A DNA stretch of 63,797 bases from Calderihabitans maritimus (GCF_002207765.1 NZ_BDGJ01000002.1:1-63797), one strand, 5' to 3'. Shown: positions 16,807 through 25,204, counted from the first letter of the stretch. Made by a program: numbers and translations. Notes: a model not told the origin generated them from the sequence alone.

Positions 16807-17259
16807 TTGGATAAAAATGATTTGATTAACAAGCTAAACTGGTTCTACAGTCTTGAACTTAACCAGGTGGGCTTTTATACGTCTCAAAGCAAGGACGTTA
16901 ACGATATTTATATCCGAAAAGTGCTGGAAAGGGTTGCGAGCGTTGAACAGCAGCATGTAAACAATATTGCCGATTTTATTAAAGAGCTTGGTGGCAAGCC
17001 GACGGTGGTAGGTGATTTATTGGCTCCCGTTTCAGGGAGGATAGCGGGTAAGATCAGCGGCTGGGCGGGAATAATTACGATGCTGAAAATAAATATTAAT
17101 TTGGAACAAAAAGCTATGGCCGATTACAAAAATCTGATTGTCAGGGTCGGCGACAAGGATTTATTTGATCTCTTGTGGGCAAATCTCGTTGACGAGGACT
17201 TACATGCCGCCTGGTTTTCCAACAAGGTTAAAGAATTGGAAGCGCTAGAAGTGGAATAA
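16807..17259 (+). CDS. Ferritin-like di-iron protein
   Basis: A 150-residue all-helical protein resembling the COQ7/rubrerythrin branch of ferritin-like proteins. Candidate metal ligands are Glu17 in SLELNQ, EQQH at 47-50, Glu in NLEQKAMADY and a final EDLHAAW. A glycine-rich linker in the middle (LLAPVSGRIAGKISG) may sit between helices 2 and 3. The TTG start has GGGAGG eight bases upstream. The reaction is unknown; oxidative-stress protection is a guess from the family. Confidence 0.6.
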   Translation: MDKNDLINKLNWFYSLELNQVGFYTSQSKDVNDIYIRKVLERVASVEQQHVNNIADFIKELGGKPTVVGDLLAPVSGRIAGKISGWAGIITMLKININLEQKAMADYKNLIVRVGDKDLFDLLWANLVDEDLHAAWFSNKVKELEALEVE

Positions 17260-17297
17260 AATGGTAGATTGTGGGCAAGCTAATTAGGGGTGATAAA

Positions 17298-18182
17298 ATG
17301 AGGAAAGATCCCCGTTCCAAACTGGCCCGGTGGGTAGATATTTATCTGGGCGGTGTTCTGCTCTGGATCTTGAGTTTCCTTGTTTTGCGAGCCCGAACGG
17401 GTGATGGTTTCTGGGCCCTGCTTCTTTCGAGCGGGCTGGTGGTGGCGGCATACTGGATTGTACGTCACCGGGAAAAAAAGAGAAAAGAGCTTCGCGAGCG
17501 GAATTATCGTTTGTGGATTGCAGGGAAGAAATGCATTGAAAATATGCGGCTATTGGAGCGAGGGCTGTTCTGTCACCTGGTAGGGGATATTTTGCGCAAC
17601 CTGGACGGGTTTGAAAAAATACAACCGGCACAAGGTACAGGATTGGATTTAACCGGCTATTACCGGGGAGTGCCTGTAGCTGTATGGTGTGCTAACCTCA
17701 GGGATGAGGAGGAAATGGTAAGCAGTACTGAATTGAGGAATTTTGTTGGCGCTATGGCGGTAGAAGGATACCGAAACGGGATTTTGGTTACCACCGGCGG
17801 TTTCAGTCCGGAAGTTTACAAAACGGTAAAGAAGATTAGAAACCGGTACCGTATTACTTTAGTAGACCAAAACAAGCTGGTGGAGTGGGCGGCCACGGCC
17901 CGAAGCGAGGTATATCCTACGGGTGAAGCTCTGGAACGTGTTTTGGAAACAGAAATCGAAACTGAAGCTAAGTCTTCCTGGCTGGATTTATTTCTGGCAG
18001 ATCCCCGAAAAGCTTCATCTTACCTCAAGGTTGGCCTGATTTTATTCCTGTTCTGGCTTTTATCCGGACAGGGACTGGCATTCAAAAGTTTTTACCTTAT
18101 AGGGGCATTTGCCAATTTCTTTTTAAGCGCTGCAGTTTGGGTCATCAATTGGCCGCTGGAAGGAGAGGGTAATAAAAAATAA
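17298..18182 (+). CDS. Membrane protein with Mrr-like nuclease-fold domain
   Basis: A 294-residue protein with two N-terminal membrane helices, a central soluble domain and two C-terminal membrane helices. The centre (about residues 75-210) follows the Mrr/restriction-endonuclease plan, with GTGLDLTGYYRGVPVAVWCAN where active enzymes have a GxD...QxK pattern. The lysine is replaced, so nuclease activity is doubtful. ATG at 17298 has AGGGGTG seven bases upstream and is preferred over GTG at 17271. Similar DUF2034-type proteins are membrane-bound in other bacteria but uncharacterised. Confidence 0.55.
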   Translation: MRKDPRSKLARWVDIYLGGVLLWILSFLVLRARTGDGFWALLLSSGLVVAAYWIVRHREKKRKELRERNYRLWIAGKKCIENMRLLERGLFCHLVGDILRNLDGFEKIQPAQGTGLDLTGYYRGVPVAVWCANLRDEEEMVSSTELRNFVGAMAVEGYRNGILVTTGGFSPEVYKTVKKIRNRYRITLVDQNKLVEWAATARSEVYPTGEALERVLETEIETEAKSSWLDLFLADPRKASSYLKVGLILFLFWLLSGQGLAFKSFYLIGAFANFFLSAAVWVINWPLEGEGNKK

Positions 18183-18260
18183 AAAAAGGATTTTGCCTTA
18201 AATAAGTGGAAAAATTATTACAGGATGGGCAGCTAACTGGTAAGAACGGCGGTAGAGGTT

Positions 18261-18965
18261 ATGAAAATATCCAAGCGGTTAACAGCCATTGCTTCTTTGG
18301 TTAAACCGGGGAGTGTCCTGGGTGACATAGGTACCGATCATGCCCTGCTTCCGGTTTACCTGGTAAAAAACCAAATCTGCCCCAGAGTCATTGCTACTGA
18401 TGTGGCACCGGAACCCCTGAAAAGGGGAGAACAGCTGGTACGTTCCCATAATCTTGTCGGTCGGATTTCCATGCGGTTGGGGTACGGGCTAAAGCCCCTG
18501 CGGCCGGGAGAAGTGGATACAGTAGTTATTGCCGGGCTGGGCGGAAAGACCATGGTAGACATTTTATCGGCTTCACCTGAAATTGTACGGGGGTTGAACC
18601 GACTGATTCTCCAGCCTATGGTAGCCGGAGAAGTGGTGCGAAAGTGGTTGGTTACAAACGGGTGGAAAATCGCAGAGGAAGAACTGGTTAAAGAAGACAA
18701 TCATATTTATGAAATAATCCTGGCCGAACCGGGGCACCAGGAACCTTTGCACCCCCTCCAGCTGGAACTGGGACCGGTGCTGATGGCTAAAAAACACCCG
18801 TTGCTGGTGGAGTTAACTGAAAACAGGCTGGCGGAAGTCCGTGGCATATTGGAAAGTCTTTATCGGAGTAAAACGCGGGAGGCTAGGCAAAAAGAAGAAC
18901 AGTTCAGGGAGCGGGCTAAGGAACTGGAGGAGGTGTTGGAATGGCTGTCACGTGCCAGCAAATAA
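18261..18965 (+). CDS. trmK: tRNA (adenine(22)-N1)-methyltransferase
   Basis: A 234-residue SAM-dependent methylase that makes m1A22 in tRNA. The N-terminal LGDIGTDHALLPVYL block is the family's SAM-binding loop, followed by the GLGGKTM motif and LQPM. The C-terminal 60 residues form a charged helical hairpin typical of TrmK. It overlaps the Nif3-like gene by 25 bases; this trmK-nif3-zinc ribbon order is common in Firmicutes. Confidence 0.88.
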   Translation: MKISKRLTAIASLVKPGSVLGDIGTDHALLPVYLVKNQICPRVIATDVAPEPLKRGEQLVRSHNLVGRISMRLGYGLKPLRPGEVDTVVIAGLGGKTMVDILSASPEIVRGLNRLILQPMVAGEVVRKWLVTNGWKIAEEELVKEDNHIYEIILAEPGHQEPLHPLQLELGPVLMAKKHPLLVELTENRLAEVRGILESLYRSKTREARQKEEQFRERAKELEEVLEWLSRASK

Positions 18966-20059
18966 TCAGCATTTTAGAAGAACTGGCACCGCCTCGCTGG
19001 CGAGAAGAATGGGACAACGTAGGGCTCTTGGTGGGTGATCCTGCCCTGCCGGTCAAAAATGTTTTACTTACTCTAGACGTGACGGACGCCGTCGTAGAGG
19101 AGGCGGTAGACAAACAAATAGACCTTATTATTTCCCACCATCCAGTTATATTTCGCCCCATTAGCAACCTGCGATACAACCAACCCCTGGGTCGATTACT
19201 TCATCGTCTGGTGAAAGAAAACATAAATGTTTATGCTGCTCATACCAACTTGGATAATGCTCCCGGTGGAGTCAACGACCGGTTAGCCGACATATTAGGG
19301 CTGCAGGAGGTCAAAGTCCTGGAACCGGCCTTCCGGGAAAAACTTTACAAGCTGGTGGTGTTTGTCCCGGAAGGTTATGAGGATAGAGTGCGGCAGGCCA
19401 TCTGCGACGAAGGAGCGGGGTGGATTGGCAATTACTCTCACTGCACGTTTCAGGTGGCGGGAACGGGCACTTTTAGGCCCCTGGAGGGGACTAATCCTTT
19501 TATTGGAGAGACCGGACGTCTGGAAAAAACGGCGGAATTTCGCCTGGAGACTATTGTACCCCAAAACAGGCTGCCTAGAGTACTTCAAGCCATGAACGAA
19601 TCCCATCCTTATGAAGAAGTTGCGTATGATGTTTACCCGTTGTTTAACCAGGGGAAAGAGATAGGTCTGGGTCGAATCGGGCTGTTGCCCCATCCTCAGC
19701 CTCTCAAATCCCTTGTTTCTCTTGTCAAGGAGAAGTTCAACGTGGGCAGTCTTAAGGTGGTCGGGGATCTGGAGACGGAAATTAAGAAAGTTGCCGTATG
19801 CGGCGGTGCTGGTGGTTCCTTCATAGAGAGGGCTTTTCTACAGGGAGCCGATCTTTATATCACCGGTGATCTGAAGTACCATGAGGCACAGCATGCAGCT
19901 AGTTTAGGCCTCGCCGTTATTGATGCCGGGCATCACGGTACAGAAAAGGTTATCGTCCCGGCTCTGGCGGAATTTCTGGAGCAACGGCTTTCCACGCTGA
20001 AGGCGGAAATCAACCTTATTCTGTCTGAAGTGGATACGAATCCGTGGCAAGTCCTTTAG
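18941..20059 (+). CDS. Nif3-like dinuclear metal-centre protein
   Basis: A 372-residue YqfO/NIF3 family protein with the usual inserted domain of about 100 residues in the middle (near residues 125-230). Metal-binding residues are visible in DLIISHHPVIF, AHTNLDNA and the C-terminal AGHHGTE. Members form toroidal hexamers and have been proposed as GTP cyclohydrolase-like hydrolases, but the role is not settled. GGAGGAGG lies in the end of trmK before the ATG, so the two are translated together. Confidence 0.85.
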   Translation: MAVTCQQIISILEELAPPRWREEWDNVGLLVGDPALPVKNVLLTLDVTDAVVEEAVDKQIDLIISHHPVIFRPISNLRYNQPLGRLLHRLVKENINVYAAHTNLDNAPGGVNDRLADILGLQEVKVLEPAFREKLYKLVVFVPEGYEDRVRQAICDEGAGWIGNYSHCTFQVAGTGTFRPLEGTNPFIGETGRLEKTAEFRLETIVPQNRLPRVLQAMNESHPYEEVAYDVYPLFNQGKEIGLGRIGLLPHPQPLKSLVSLVKEKFNVGSLKVVGDLETEIKKVAVCGGAGGSFIERAFLQGADLYITGDLKYHEAQHAASLGLAVIDAGHHGTEKVIVPALAEFLEQRLSTLKAEINLILSEVDTNPWQVL

Positions 20060-20094
20060 GATAGAAGCGGTATGCTTTCTATCCTATTTTATTA
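20058..20094 (+). terminator. Hairpin after the Nif3-like gene
   Basis: AGGATAGAA pairs with TTTCTATCCT and runs into a weak T tract (ATTTTATTA). It may attenuate rather than stop transcription before the next gene. Confidence 0.45.
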
Positions 20095-20119
20095 TTACCT
20101 TGATAAGGGGGGATAAATT

Positions 20120-20827
20120 ATGTCCTTGAAAAAACTATGGGAAATGCAACAAATGCGCCAGCGTTATTTACAGCTCAAACAACAAATTAAGACAAGTCCG
20201 CTGGGCTTAAAACTGGAAAAAGAAAAGCACGTGATGGAGAAGATCAGGGCGGATCTAACGGAGAGAAGAGAAGCGCTGCGCCGGCTGAGCCGGGAATTGC
20301 GTCAAAGAGAGCTAGATGCCAAAGAAGTGGGGGAAAAGATAAAAAGGCTGGAGCAGAAGCTTTATGAGGGAAATATAACTAATTCCAGGGAACTGAAAAG
20401 TCTGGAAGAAAATCTCAGGTGGGTTAAGCAGGAACAGGAGGAAATCGAAGAAGAGATAATCAACATGGCTTTGCAAGAAGAACAACTGGAAGAGGAGTTG
20501 CGAAAGGCAGAACAGGAATTTCAGCAACTGGAGCAAACTTACTCCGCCGCGTTAGAAGAGTACCACCGCTGGAAACAAGAATTGGAGGAAGAAATGAGAA
20601 GGATCGAGGTCAGTCACCACCAAATTATTTTTCAAATAGATAAAGATCTCCTTAAACTTTATAAAAAAATGCGCCCGAAATACGGCGAGCGAGTGGTGGC
20701 CAGGGTGGAAAACCAAACCTGTACTGGCTGCCGGGTGCAGATCCCCACGTCCTTATTGCAGGCGTTGAGGCGCCAAACCGACTTGATCAGGTGTGAGAAT
20801 TGCGGGCGTCTTCTTCTTTACGAATAG
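20120..20827 (+). CDS. Coiled-coil protein with C4 zinc ribbon
   Basis: A 235-residue protein of the zinc-ribbon type once called DUF164 (zf-RING_7). Residues of about 15-170 form one long charged coiled coil; the end holds CTGCRVQIP and CENCGRLL, the four zinc cysteines. Structures of relatives resemble a nucleic-acid-binding hook, and the gene regularly follows nif3 in Firmicutes. The biochemical role is not established. GGGGGGATAAATT precedes the ATG. Confidence 0.8.
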   Translation: MSLKKLWEMQQMRQRYLQLKQQIKTSPLGLKLEKEKHVMEKIRADLTERREALRRLSRELRQRELDAKEVGEKIKRLEQKLYEGNITNSRELKSLEENLRWVKQEQEEIEEEIINMALQEEQLEEELRKAEQEFQQLEQTYSAALEEYHRWKQELEEEMRRIEVSHHQIIFQIDKDLLKLYKKMRPKYGERVVARVENQTCTGCRVQIPTSLLQALRRQTDLIRCENCGRLLLYE

Positions 20828-20834
20828 TGACCGG

Positions 20835-21206
20835 TCACGACTTATCATTCTTACTGCTCAGGTCTAAAGCTGTTTTAATTAGAGTTAAAACTTTCTCCTT
20901 TTGGTCGGGGGAGAGCTCCCTTCCTTCCAACCTGACGGTGTTCTCCCGTAGAAATTGTTCCAGGTCCACTACTTCATATTTTACGCTCTGTCCTGAGGGT
21001 TCTTCGCCGGAAAAGTAGCTTAAAGGAACTTGAAAGATTTTCGCCAGCTTTTGCAGCATTTTTATAGTAGGATTCCGCCGGCCCGTCTCGATACGGTACA
21101 GGTGAAGTCCGGTAATGCCCAACTGTTTGGCCAATTCTGTCCGGGTCAGCTTGTTTTTCTCTCGCAGCACCCTGATTTTTTGGCCGATAAAAGAGCTGTT
21201 TTTCAT
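20835..21206 (-). CDS. XRE-family HTH regulator
   Basis: A 123-residue transcription factor. The helix-turn-helix spans about residues 8-62 (LTRTELAKQLGITGLHLYRIETG) and is followed by an acidic C-terminal part that may mediate oligomerisation. ATG at 21206 is chosen because AAGGAG lies eight bases upstream; a longer in-frame start at 21263 would cover the probable operator. Two similar palindromes just upstream suggest that it represses its own gene. Confidence 0.78.
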   Translation of the reverse strand: MKNSSFIGQKIRVLREKNKLTRTELAKQLGITGLHLYRIETGRRNPTIKMLQKLAKIFQVPLSYFSGEEPSGQSVKYEVVDLEQFLRENTVRLEGRELSPDQKEKVLTLIKTALDLSSKNDKS

Positions 21207-21234
21207 CTTTGCGCTCCTTCGGTCAAGAATTATA

Positions 21235-21270
21235 CCAAGTTGGCTAAATCTAATATAAACCAAATTGGCC
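21235..21270 (-). promoter_or_regulatory. Paired palindromes upstream of the HTH gene
   Basis: CCAAGTTGGC at 21235-21244 and CCAAATTGGC at 21260-21269 share the palindrome CCAA-N-TTGG, with centres 25 bases apart. They sit 30-65 bases upstream of the HTH start on its own strand, a natural place for an autoregulatory operator. Confidence 0.5.
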
Positions 21271-21415
21271 TACTTGGCAAGATTTTTCGCCAACTCCTCC
21301 CATTGTTGTTATTTAATAGAGGATTTTTTTAACGAATGGCAAATATTATACCTAGCGGGAATATGCATTTATTCAAATAAGCCTTATAGGTATAATTATA
21401 GGGAGGGTTGGTGGT

Positions 21416-21646
21416 GTGGATGAAAAAATTATACGACCGGTTGACCTCAAAGAGAAAAGGCTGGCCAGAAGGTGGACGCAGGAAGAACTGGCGAGGAAAC
21501 TGGGCATCACGTCCCTGCACGTCTCGCGAATTGAAGCGGGAAGACGTAACATATCCTTTGCGCTGGCATTGAAAGTTGCACGGGTATTCGGCTCTATTAC
21601 AGTGCAACATGAGGGTGAAGTGTTTCTTATTAAAAAAAATAAATGA
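21416..21646 (+). CDS. Small XRE-type HTH protein
   Basis: A 76-residue DNA-binding protein that is little more than one helix-turn-helix (residues 15-60, WTQEELARKLGITSLHVSRIEAG). Its HTH closely resembles the one encoded divergently upstream, suggesting a related pair. A GGGAGG is close upstream of the GTG start. It is followed by a Spo0E-like gene 43 bases later, and both probably form one transcript. Confidence 0.7.
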   Translation: MDEKIIRPVDLKEKRLARRWTQEELARKLGITSLHVSRIEAGRRNISFALALKVARVFGSITVQHEGEVFLIKKNK

Positions 21647-21689
21647 CTTCCACTTACAGGGGAAGCGAGGGTCGGAGGAAGACGGAACA

Positions 21690-21884
21690 GTGAGAAGAAA
21701 GCTGGAGCTTATAGAACGAGAGATAGAAAGCCTCAGGGAGGAGTTGACCAATTTGGTTGGTAACGACTTAAAGAAGCTGCAGGACCCGCAGGTAGTTGAG
21801 GTCAATGCCAAATTAGATAAATTGATAGCCATCTACAGCCGTTTAAAACTGGATATGCATTATCGTAAAGAGCGTTCCCAATGA
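21690..21884 (+). CDS. Spo0E-like aspartyl phosphatase
   Basis: A 64-residue helical hairpin of the Spo0E family (PF09388), whose members dephosphorylate Spo0A~P and delay sporulation. The family pattern is clear: IEREIESLREELTNLV, a short loop, DPQVVEVNAKLDKLIAIYSRL. The usual SQELD motif appears as NAKLD, with the key Asp kept. GTG at 21690 has GGAGG 11 bases upstream; the frame is open further back but overlaps the HTH gene. The pairing suggests the HTH protein controls this phosphatase. Confidence 0.7.
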   Translation: MRRKLELIEREIESLREELTNLVGNDLKKLQDPQVVEVNAKLDKLIAIYSRLKLDMHYRKERSQ

Positions 21885-21896
21885 CCATGGTGGCAA

Positions 21897-22325
21897 TCAG
21901 TTTTTGGTTGTAGTTCGATAAAACTTTTCCATTATAGCCGGTTCCTGCTTGAGAAATTCTATAAAACGGAGAAGACACTCCATGGTGGTCTTGCGTACGC
22001 TGTGTTCGATTTTTTCGGTATCTTCATGCAGGCCTTCCTTCACGCCGATCAACTGAAGGAATTCTTTGATGGTGTTATGGCGCTGGAGCAGGTACCTGCC
22101 CAGCTTGTTTCCTTCTTCCGTAAGTTTGATGAGACCGTATTTTTCGTAGTGTAATAATCCTCTGTCCGCCAGTTTTTGGACCATTTTAGTAACTGAAGGA
22201 GGTTGCACGTTGAGGGTTTCAGCCAGCTCATTCACCCGAACAAATCCCTTTTCAATAGATAAGCGGAAAGTCATTTCCAGGTAATCCTCCATGCTGGGAG
22301 TTAAGGAACCGGTATTCTGTTTCAT
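21897..22325 (-). CDS. MntR/DtxR-type metal-dependent repressor
   Basis: A 142-residue winged-helix regulator, the same length as Bacillus MntR. The metal ligands of MntR have counterparts: Asp14 and Glu17 (EDYLE), a His in LLQRHNTIKEF, and the EDTEKIEH cluster. The start at 22325 has GAGAGG upstream; an in-frame ATG at 22382 lacks one. It lies directly downstream of feoB on the same strand, with only five bases after an assumed read-through, so it probably senses Fe2+ or Mn2+ and represses feoA-feoB through the palindrome near 24846. Confidence 0.82.
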   Translation of the reverse strand: MKQNTGSLTPSMEDYLEMTFRLSIEKGFVRVNELAETLNVQPPSVTKMVQKLADRGLLHYEKYGLIKLTEEGNKLGRYLLQRHNTIKEFLQLIGVKEGLHEDTEKIEHSVRKTTMECLLRFIEFLKQEPAIMEKFYRTTTKN

Positions 22326-22387
22326 TAAGGCGTAACCTCTCACCGTATAAAATTTTTCTTTCTTACTCAAATATACCACCATCCTTA

Positions 22388-23740
22388 TTAAAAGAGGCCC
22401 AGCAGTTTTACTGTCTGGTTAAAGAGAAACGTTACCAAAGAAGCGGTAACCAGGGGGAGACCGAAAGCGGTCAAGGTCCATAACCAGCTTCCGGTTTCCT
22501 TTCTAATGGTCCACAAAGTAGTGGAACACGGGAAATGCAGCAGGGAAAAGAGCATCATGGATACTGCCGTCACCCAGGTCCACCCGTGATCGACCAGCAG
22601 TGTACGCAGGGTTTCCAAACTTTCGAGTTCCACCATGGCTCCGGCGGATGTATAACTCATAATGAGAATAGGTAAAACGATCTCATTAGCCGGTAACCCT
22701 AGAAAAAAGGCAGTTAGGATGTACCCGTCGAGTCCCAGGCTCTGGCCATAGGGGTGTAGCCACCCGGCCAGGTAACTGATCATATTGTATTTGCCTATAT
22801 AGGTATTGGCAAGAATCCAGGTAATTGCTCCTGCCGGGGCGGCAAAGGCGACTGCCCTGCCCAGGACAAGCACGGTTCTGTCCAGCACGGAACGAACAAT
22901 AACTTTCCCTATTTGCGGGGGACGATAGGGCGGGAGCTCTAGGGCAAAGGAAGAGGGCAGGCCTTTCAACAAAGTTCGCGAGAGAAGCCAGGAAGTCATA
23001 AAGGTTACGGTTATACCTAAAAGTACTATCAGAGTAATGACGGCTGTCGCCACCCAACTGCGGTGGGCGGGCAAGGAGCTTCCCACGAAAATGACGGATA
23101 AAGTGATAAGCAGGGGAAAGCGGCCGTTACAGGGAACAAAATTGTTAGTCAATATGGCGATAAGGCGTTCCCGGGGAGAGTCAATGATGCGGCAGGAAGT
23201 GACTCCCGCGGCGTTACAGCCAAAGCCCATGCTCATGGTCAAAGCCTGCTTTCCATGAGCTCCCGCTTTCTTAAAAAATCGGTCCAGGTTGAAAGCTACG
23301 CGGGGGAGGTAGCCCAGATCCTCAAGCAGGGTAAAGCAGGGAAAGAAGATGGCCATGGGCGGTAGCATAACGGAAACAACCCAGGCCATGCTGCGATATG
23401 TGCCTTTCACTAAGACTCCTGACAACCACGGCGGGAAATTCAAAAATTGGAACAACTCTACCAACTGTTTTTCTCCCCAGAAAAGAATTGTGGCCAGCAA
23501 TTGCGAAGGGTAGTTGGCTCCTACCACCGTTAACCAGAGTACTCCCGTAAGAAGCAAACCCATCAGGGGGAAACCCAGCCAGCGGGAAGTAACAATATCG
23601 TCCAGTCTCTGATCCCACCGGGTCTTCCGGGGTGATGTCTTTTCCCGGACGACCCGGCCGGCAATGATTTCTGCGTGCTGGTAAATGGCGCGGACGATCT
23701 CGTCCCGGTAGTTGGCGGCAAAGGTGTGGGTTTTATCCAT
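22388..23740 (-). CDS. feoB: FeoB transmembrane part (split FeoB, C-terminal)
   Basis: A 450-residue membrane protein corresponding to the permease half of FeoB, with the Gate motifs FPCFTLLEDLGYLPR and GFGCNAAGVTSCRIIDSPRERL and the C-terminal FHFPCSTTLWTIRKE. It lacks the GTPase domain, which is encoded just upstream by an independent gene. The two overlap by eight bases (ATGGATAA), and this gene has its own strong GAGGAGG nine bases before the ATG, so the split looks real and not a sequencing error. Function: Fe2+ uptake through the cytoplasmic membrane. Confidence 0.85.
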   Translation of the reverse strand: MDKTHTFAANYRDEIVRAIYQHAEIIAGRVVREKTSPRKTRWDQRLDDIVTSRWLGFPLMGLLLTGVLWLTVVGANYPSQLLATILFWGEKQLVELFQFLNFPPWLSGVLVKGTYRSMAWVVSVMLPPMAIFFPCFTLLEDLGYLPRVAFNLDRFFKKAGAHGKQALTMSMGFGCNAAGVTSCRIIDSPRERLIAILTNNFVPCNGRFPLLITLSVIFVGSSLPAHRSWVATAVITLIVLLGITVTFMTSWLLSRTLLKGLPSSFALELPPYRPPQIGKVIVRSVLDRTVLVLGRAVAFAAPAGAITWILANTYIGKYNMISYLAGWLHPYGQSLGLDGYILTAFFLGLPANEIVLPILIMSYTSAGAMVELESLETLRTLLVDHGWTWVTAVSMMLFSLLHFPCSTTLWTIRKETGSWLWTLTAFGLPLVTASLVTFLFNQTVKLLGLF

Positions 23741-24518
23741 TAGAGAGTACCTCCTCGATCAGGTGTGGGCTGATATTTACCCCCAGGTGCCGGTTAATGG
23801 CCTCCAGGAATCCAGCGTCGGCCTCCAGTAAGCGTAAAGCAATCCACCTGGCCAGGTATTTTCGCTGCAGTTGTATGGCTAGTTTGCTTTCCAGCTTGCG
23901 TACTAATCTTTCCAATTCAGGGTCATAGCGGACCAGATTTGGCTTGGGACGACAGATTCCGCTTACTACATCATGAATTACCTCCCTTAGATGGGTTAAC
24001 CCCCACCTGCTTCTGGCAGCAGTCGGTACCGCAGGAATCCCCAACTCCCGGGAAAGTACCTCTAGGTCAATTTCAATTCCTTTTCTCCGGGCCTCATCCA
24101 TCAAATTTACACACACTATTACCTTTGGCGTTATTTCCATAACCTGTAGTACTAAGTTTAAATTTCTTTCCAGGCAGGTAGCGTCGACAACCACTACTGT
24201 GACATCCGGGTCGGCAAAGCAGATGAAATCTCTGGCCACCTGCTCTTCAGGGGAATTGGCTAGCAGGGAGTAGGTCCCGGGCAGGTCCGCCACCCTGAAC
24301 TTTTTACCCCGGTAGAAATAGCTTCCCTCGGTAATCAATACGGTTTTGCCCGGCCAGTTTCCTGTATGCTGGTTAAGACCGGTTAAAGCATTAAAGAGAG
24401 TGCTTTTCCCCGTGTTTGGGTTTCCGGCCAGGGCAACCAGCGGTTGAGAAGAGCCGTTCAAATTTTCTCCAGCATCCTGGCGGCAAACGGGGAGACTGCA
24501 TGAATGGCAGTGGCCCAT
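23733..24518 (-). CDS. feoB: FeoB GTPase part (split FeoB, N-terminal)
   Basis: A 261-residue G protein with the FeoB GTPase motifs: G1 GNPNTGKST, G2 threonine in TGNWPGKTV, G3 DLPG and G4 NLMD, then a helical GDI-like region. The N-terminus has an extra cysteine-histidine cluster (CHSCSLPVC) before the G domain, which might bind iron. It ends before the first membrane helix. It follows feoA by 18 bases and is coupled to the transmembrane gene. Confidence 0.87.
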   Translation of the reverse strand: MGHCHSCSLPVCRQDAGENLNGSSQPLVALAGNPNTGKSTLFNALTGLNQHTGNWPGKTVLITEGSYFYRGKKFRVADLPGTYSLLANSPEEQVARDFICFADPDVTVVVVDATCLERNLNLVLQVMEITPKVIVCVNLMDEARRKGIEIDLEVLSRELGIPAVPTAARSRWGLTHLREVIHDVVSGICRPKPNLVRYDPELERLVRKLESKLAIQLQRKYLARWIALRLLEADAGFLEAINRHLGVNISPHLIEEVLSNG

Positions 24519-24536
24519 AGGGGTTCTCCTTCCTGT

Positions 24537-24794
24537 TTAAATCACTTCCTTGTTCTCTATGGGGAAAGTAACCCCAACTTGTTCCGCTTCCTCTTTCCTC
24601 AAGGCTACCAGTGCCCCCCGGATTAGAAATGCTGTGGGGTCACCGGCGGGACTGCGGCGTACTGCCACTACCTTTGTCCCTGGAACGAGCCCCAAATCGA
24701 GGAGTCTTCGCCTGATGGATCCCGTGCATTTTATAGAATGGACTACGGCAGCCTGCCCTATGGGGAGATGGCTGAGATTAAATTTAGTACTCAT
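24537..24794 (-). CDS. feoA: Ferrous iron transport protein A
   Basis: An 85-residue SH3-like protein that assists FeoB at the inner face of the membrane. The family pattern of small beta strands is visible: PIGQAAVVHSIKCTG, RRRLLDLGLVPGTKV, and a final RGALVALRKEEAEQV. First gene of the feoA-feoB(N)-feoB(C)-regulator set; the promoter region with a candidate metal-regulator operator lies just upstream. Confidence 0.88.
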   Translation of the reverse strand: MSTKFNLSHLPIGQAAVVHSIKCTGSIRRRLLDLGLVPGTKVVAVRRSPAGDPTAFLIRGALVALRKEEAEQVGVTFPIENKEVI

Positions 24795-24819
24795 GTCTAG
24801 CCCTCCTTTTCCGTAAAAT

Positions 24820-24853
24820 TTAGGCCTGGGTAAATTTGTTAGCCGTGGCTAAA
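24820..24853 (-). promoter_or_regulatory. Candidate DtxR/MntR-type operator of the feo operon
   Basis: A perfect inverted repeat TTAGCC-GT-GGCTAA lies at 24840-24853, and an imperfect one (TTTAGGCCTGGGTAAA) at 24820-24835. They are 26-60 bases upstream of the feoA start. The half-site resembles the TTAGG/CCTAA halves of DtxR-family boxes, and a DtxR-type regulator is encoded at the end of the same gene set. Confidence 0.5.
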
Positions 24854-25204
24854 AGGCGGTCAAAAATTTCGGCGGCTAAATTCTTCCGCCTGGAAATATA
24901 GTATGTAAGTTATTAGAATGAGGTGATGTCAAATCACTGGAAACAATTTTTGGATATAATTGACTTAAATATCATTTTTTGCTAAAATTACATATGATGT
25001 AAATTTTATGGAATACCTTGTGAGGGGTTATACATATTTTAATTACAGTCGAAAATCTTATTACCTGAGCACTAAAAATCCCAACTAAGCAGCGGGAAAT
25101 TTAAGGGCTCAGGTTTTTACTTGGAAGATGAAAGGAGGTGCTGGATAGAGGGGAAACTGCTTGTATGGGTAGGCAAATAAACTACTAAGAGGAGGTTTGG
25201 AATT
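24854..25204 (+). other. Intergenic region with a long-loop hairpin before a small lipoprotein gene
   Basis: This 350-base stretch is AT-rich and I see no gene in it. ACCTGAGC (25063-25070) pairs with GCTCAGGT (25107-25114) and is followed directly by TTTTT; the 36-base loop contains an inner CCC/GGG pairing. The shape fits a terminator or a small regulatory RNA. Two strong Shine-Dalgarno sequences follow (AAAGGAGG near 25131 and AGGAGG near 25191); the first precedes only a 16-codon frame. Confidence 0.4.
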
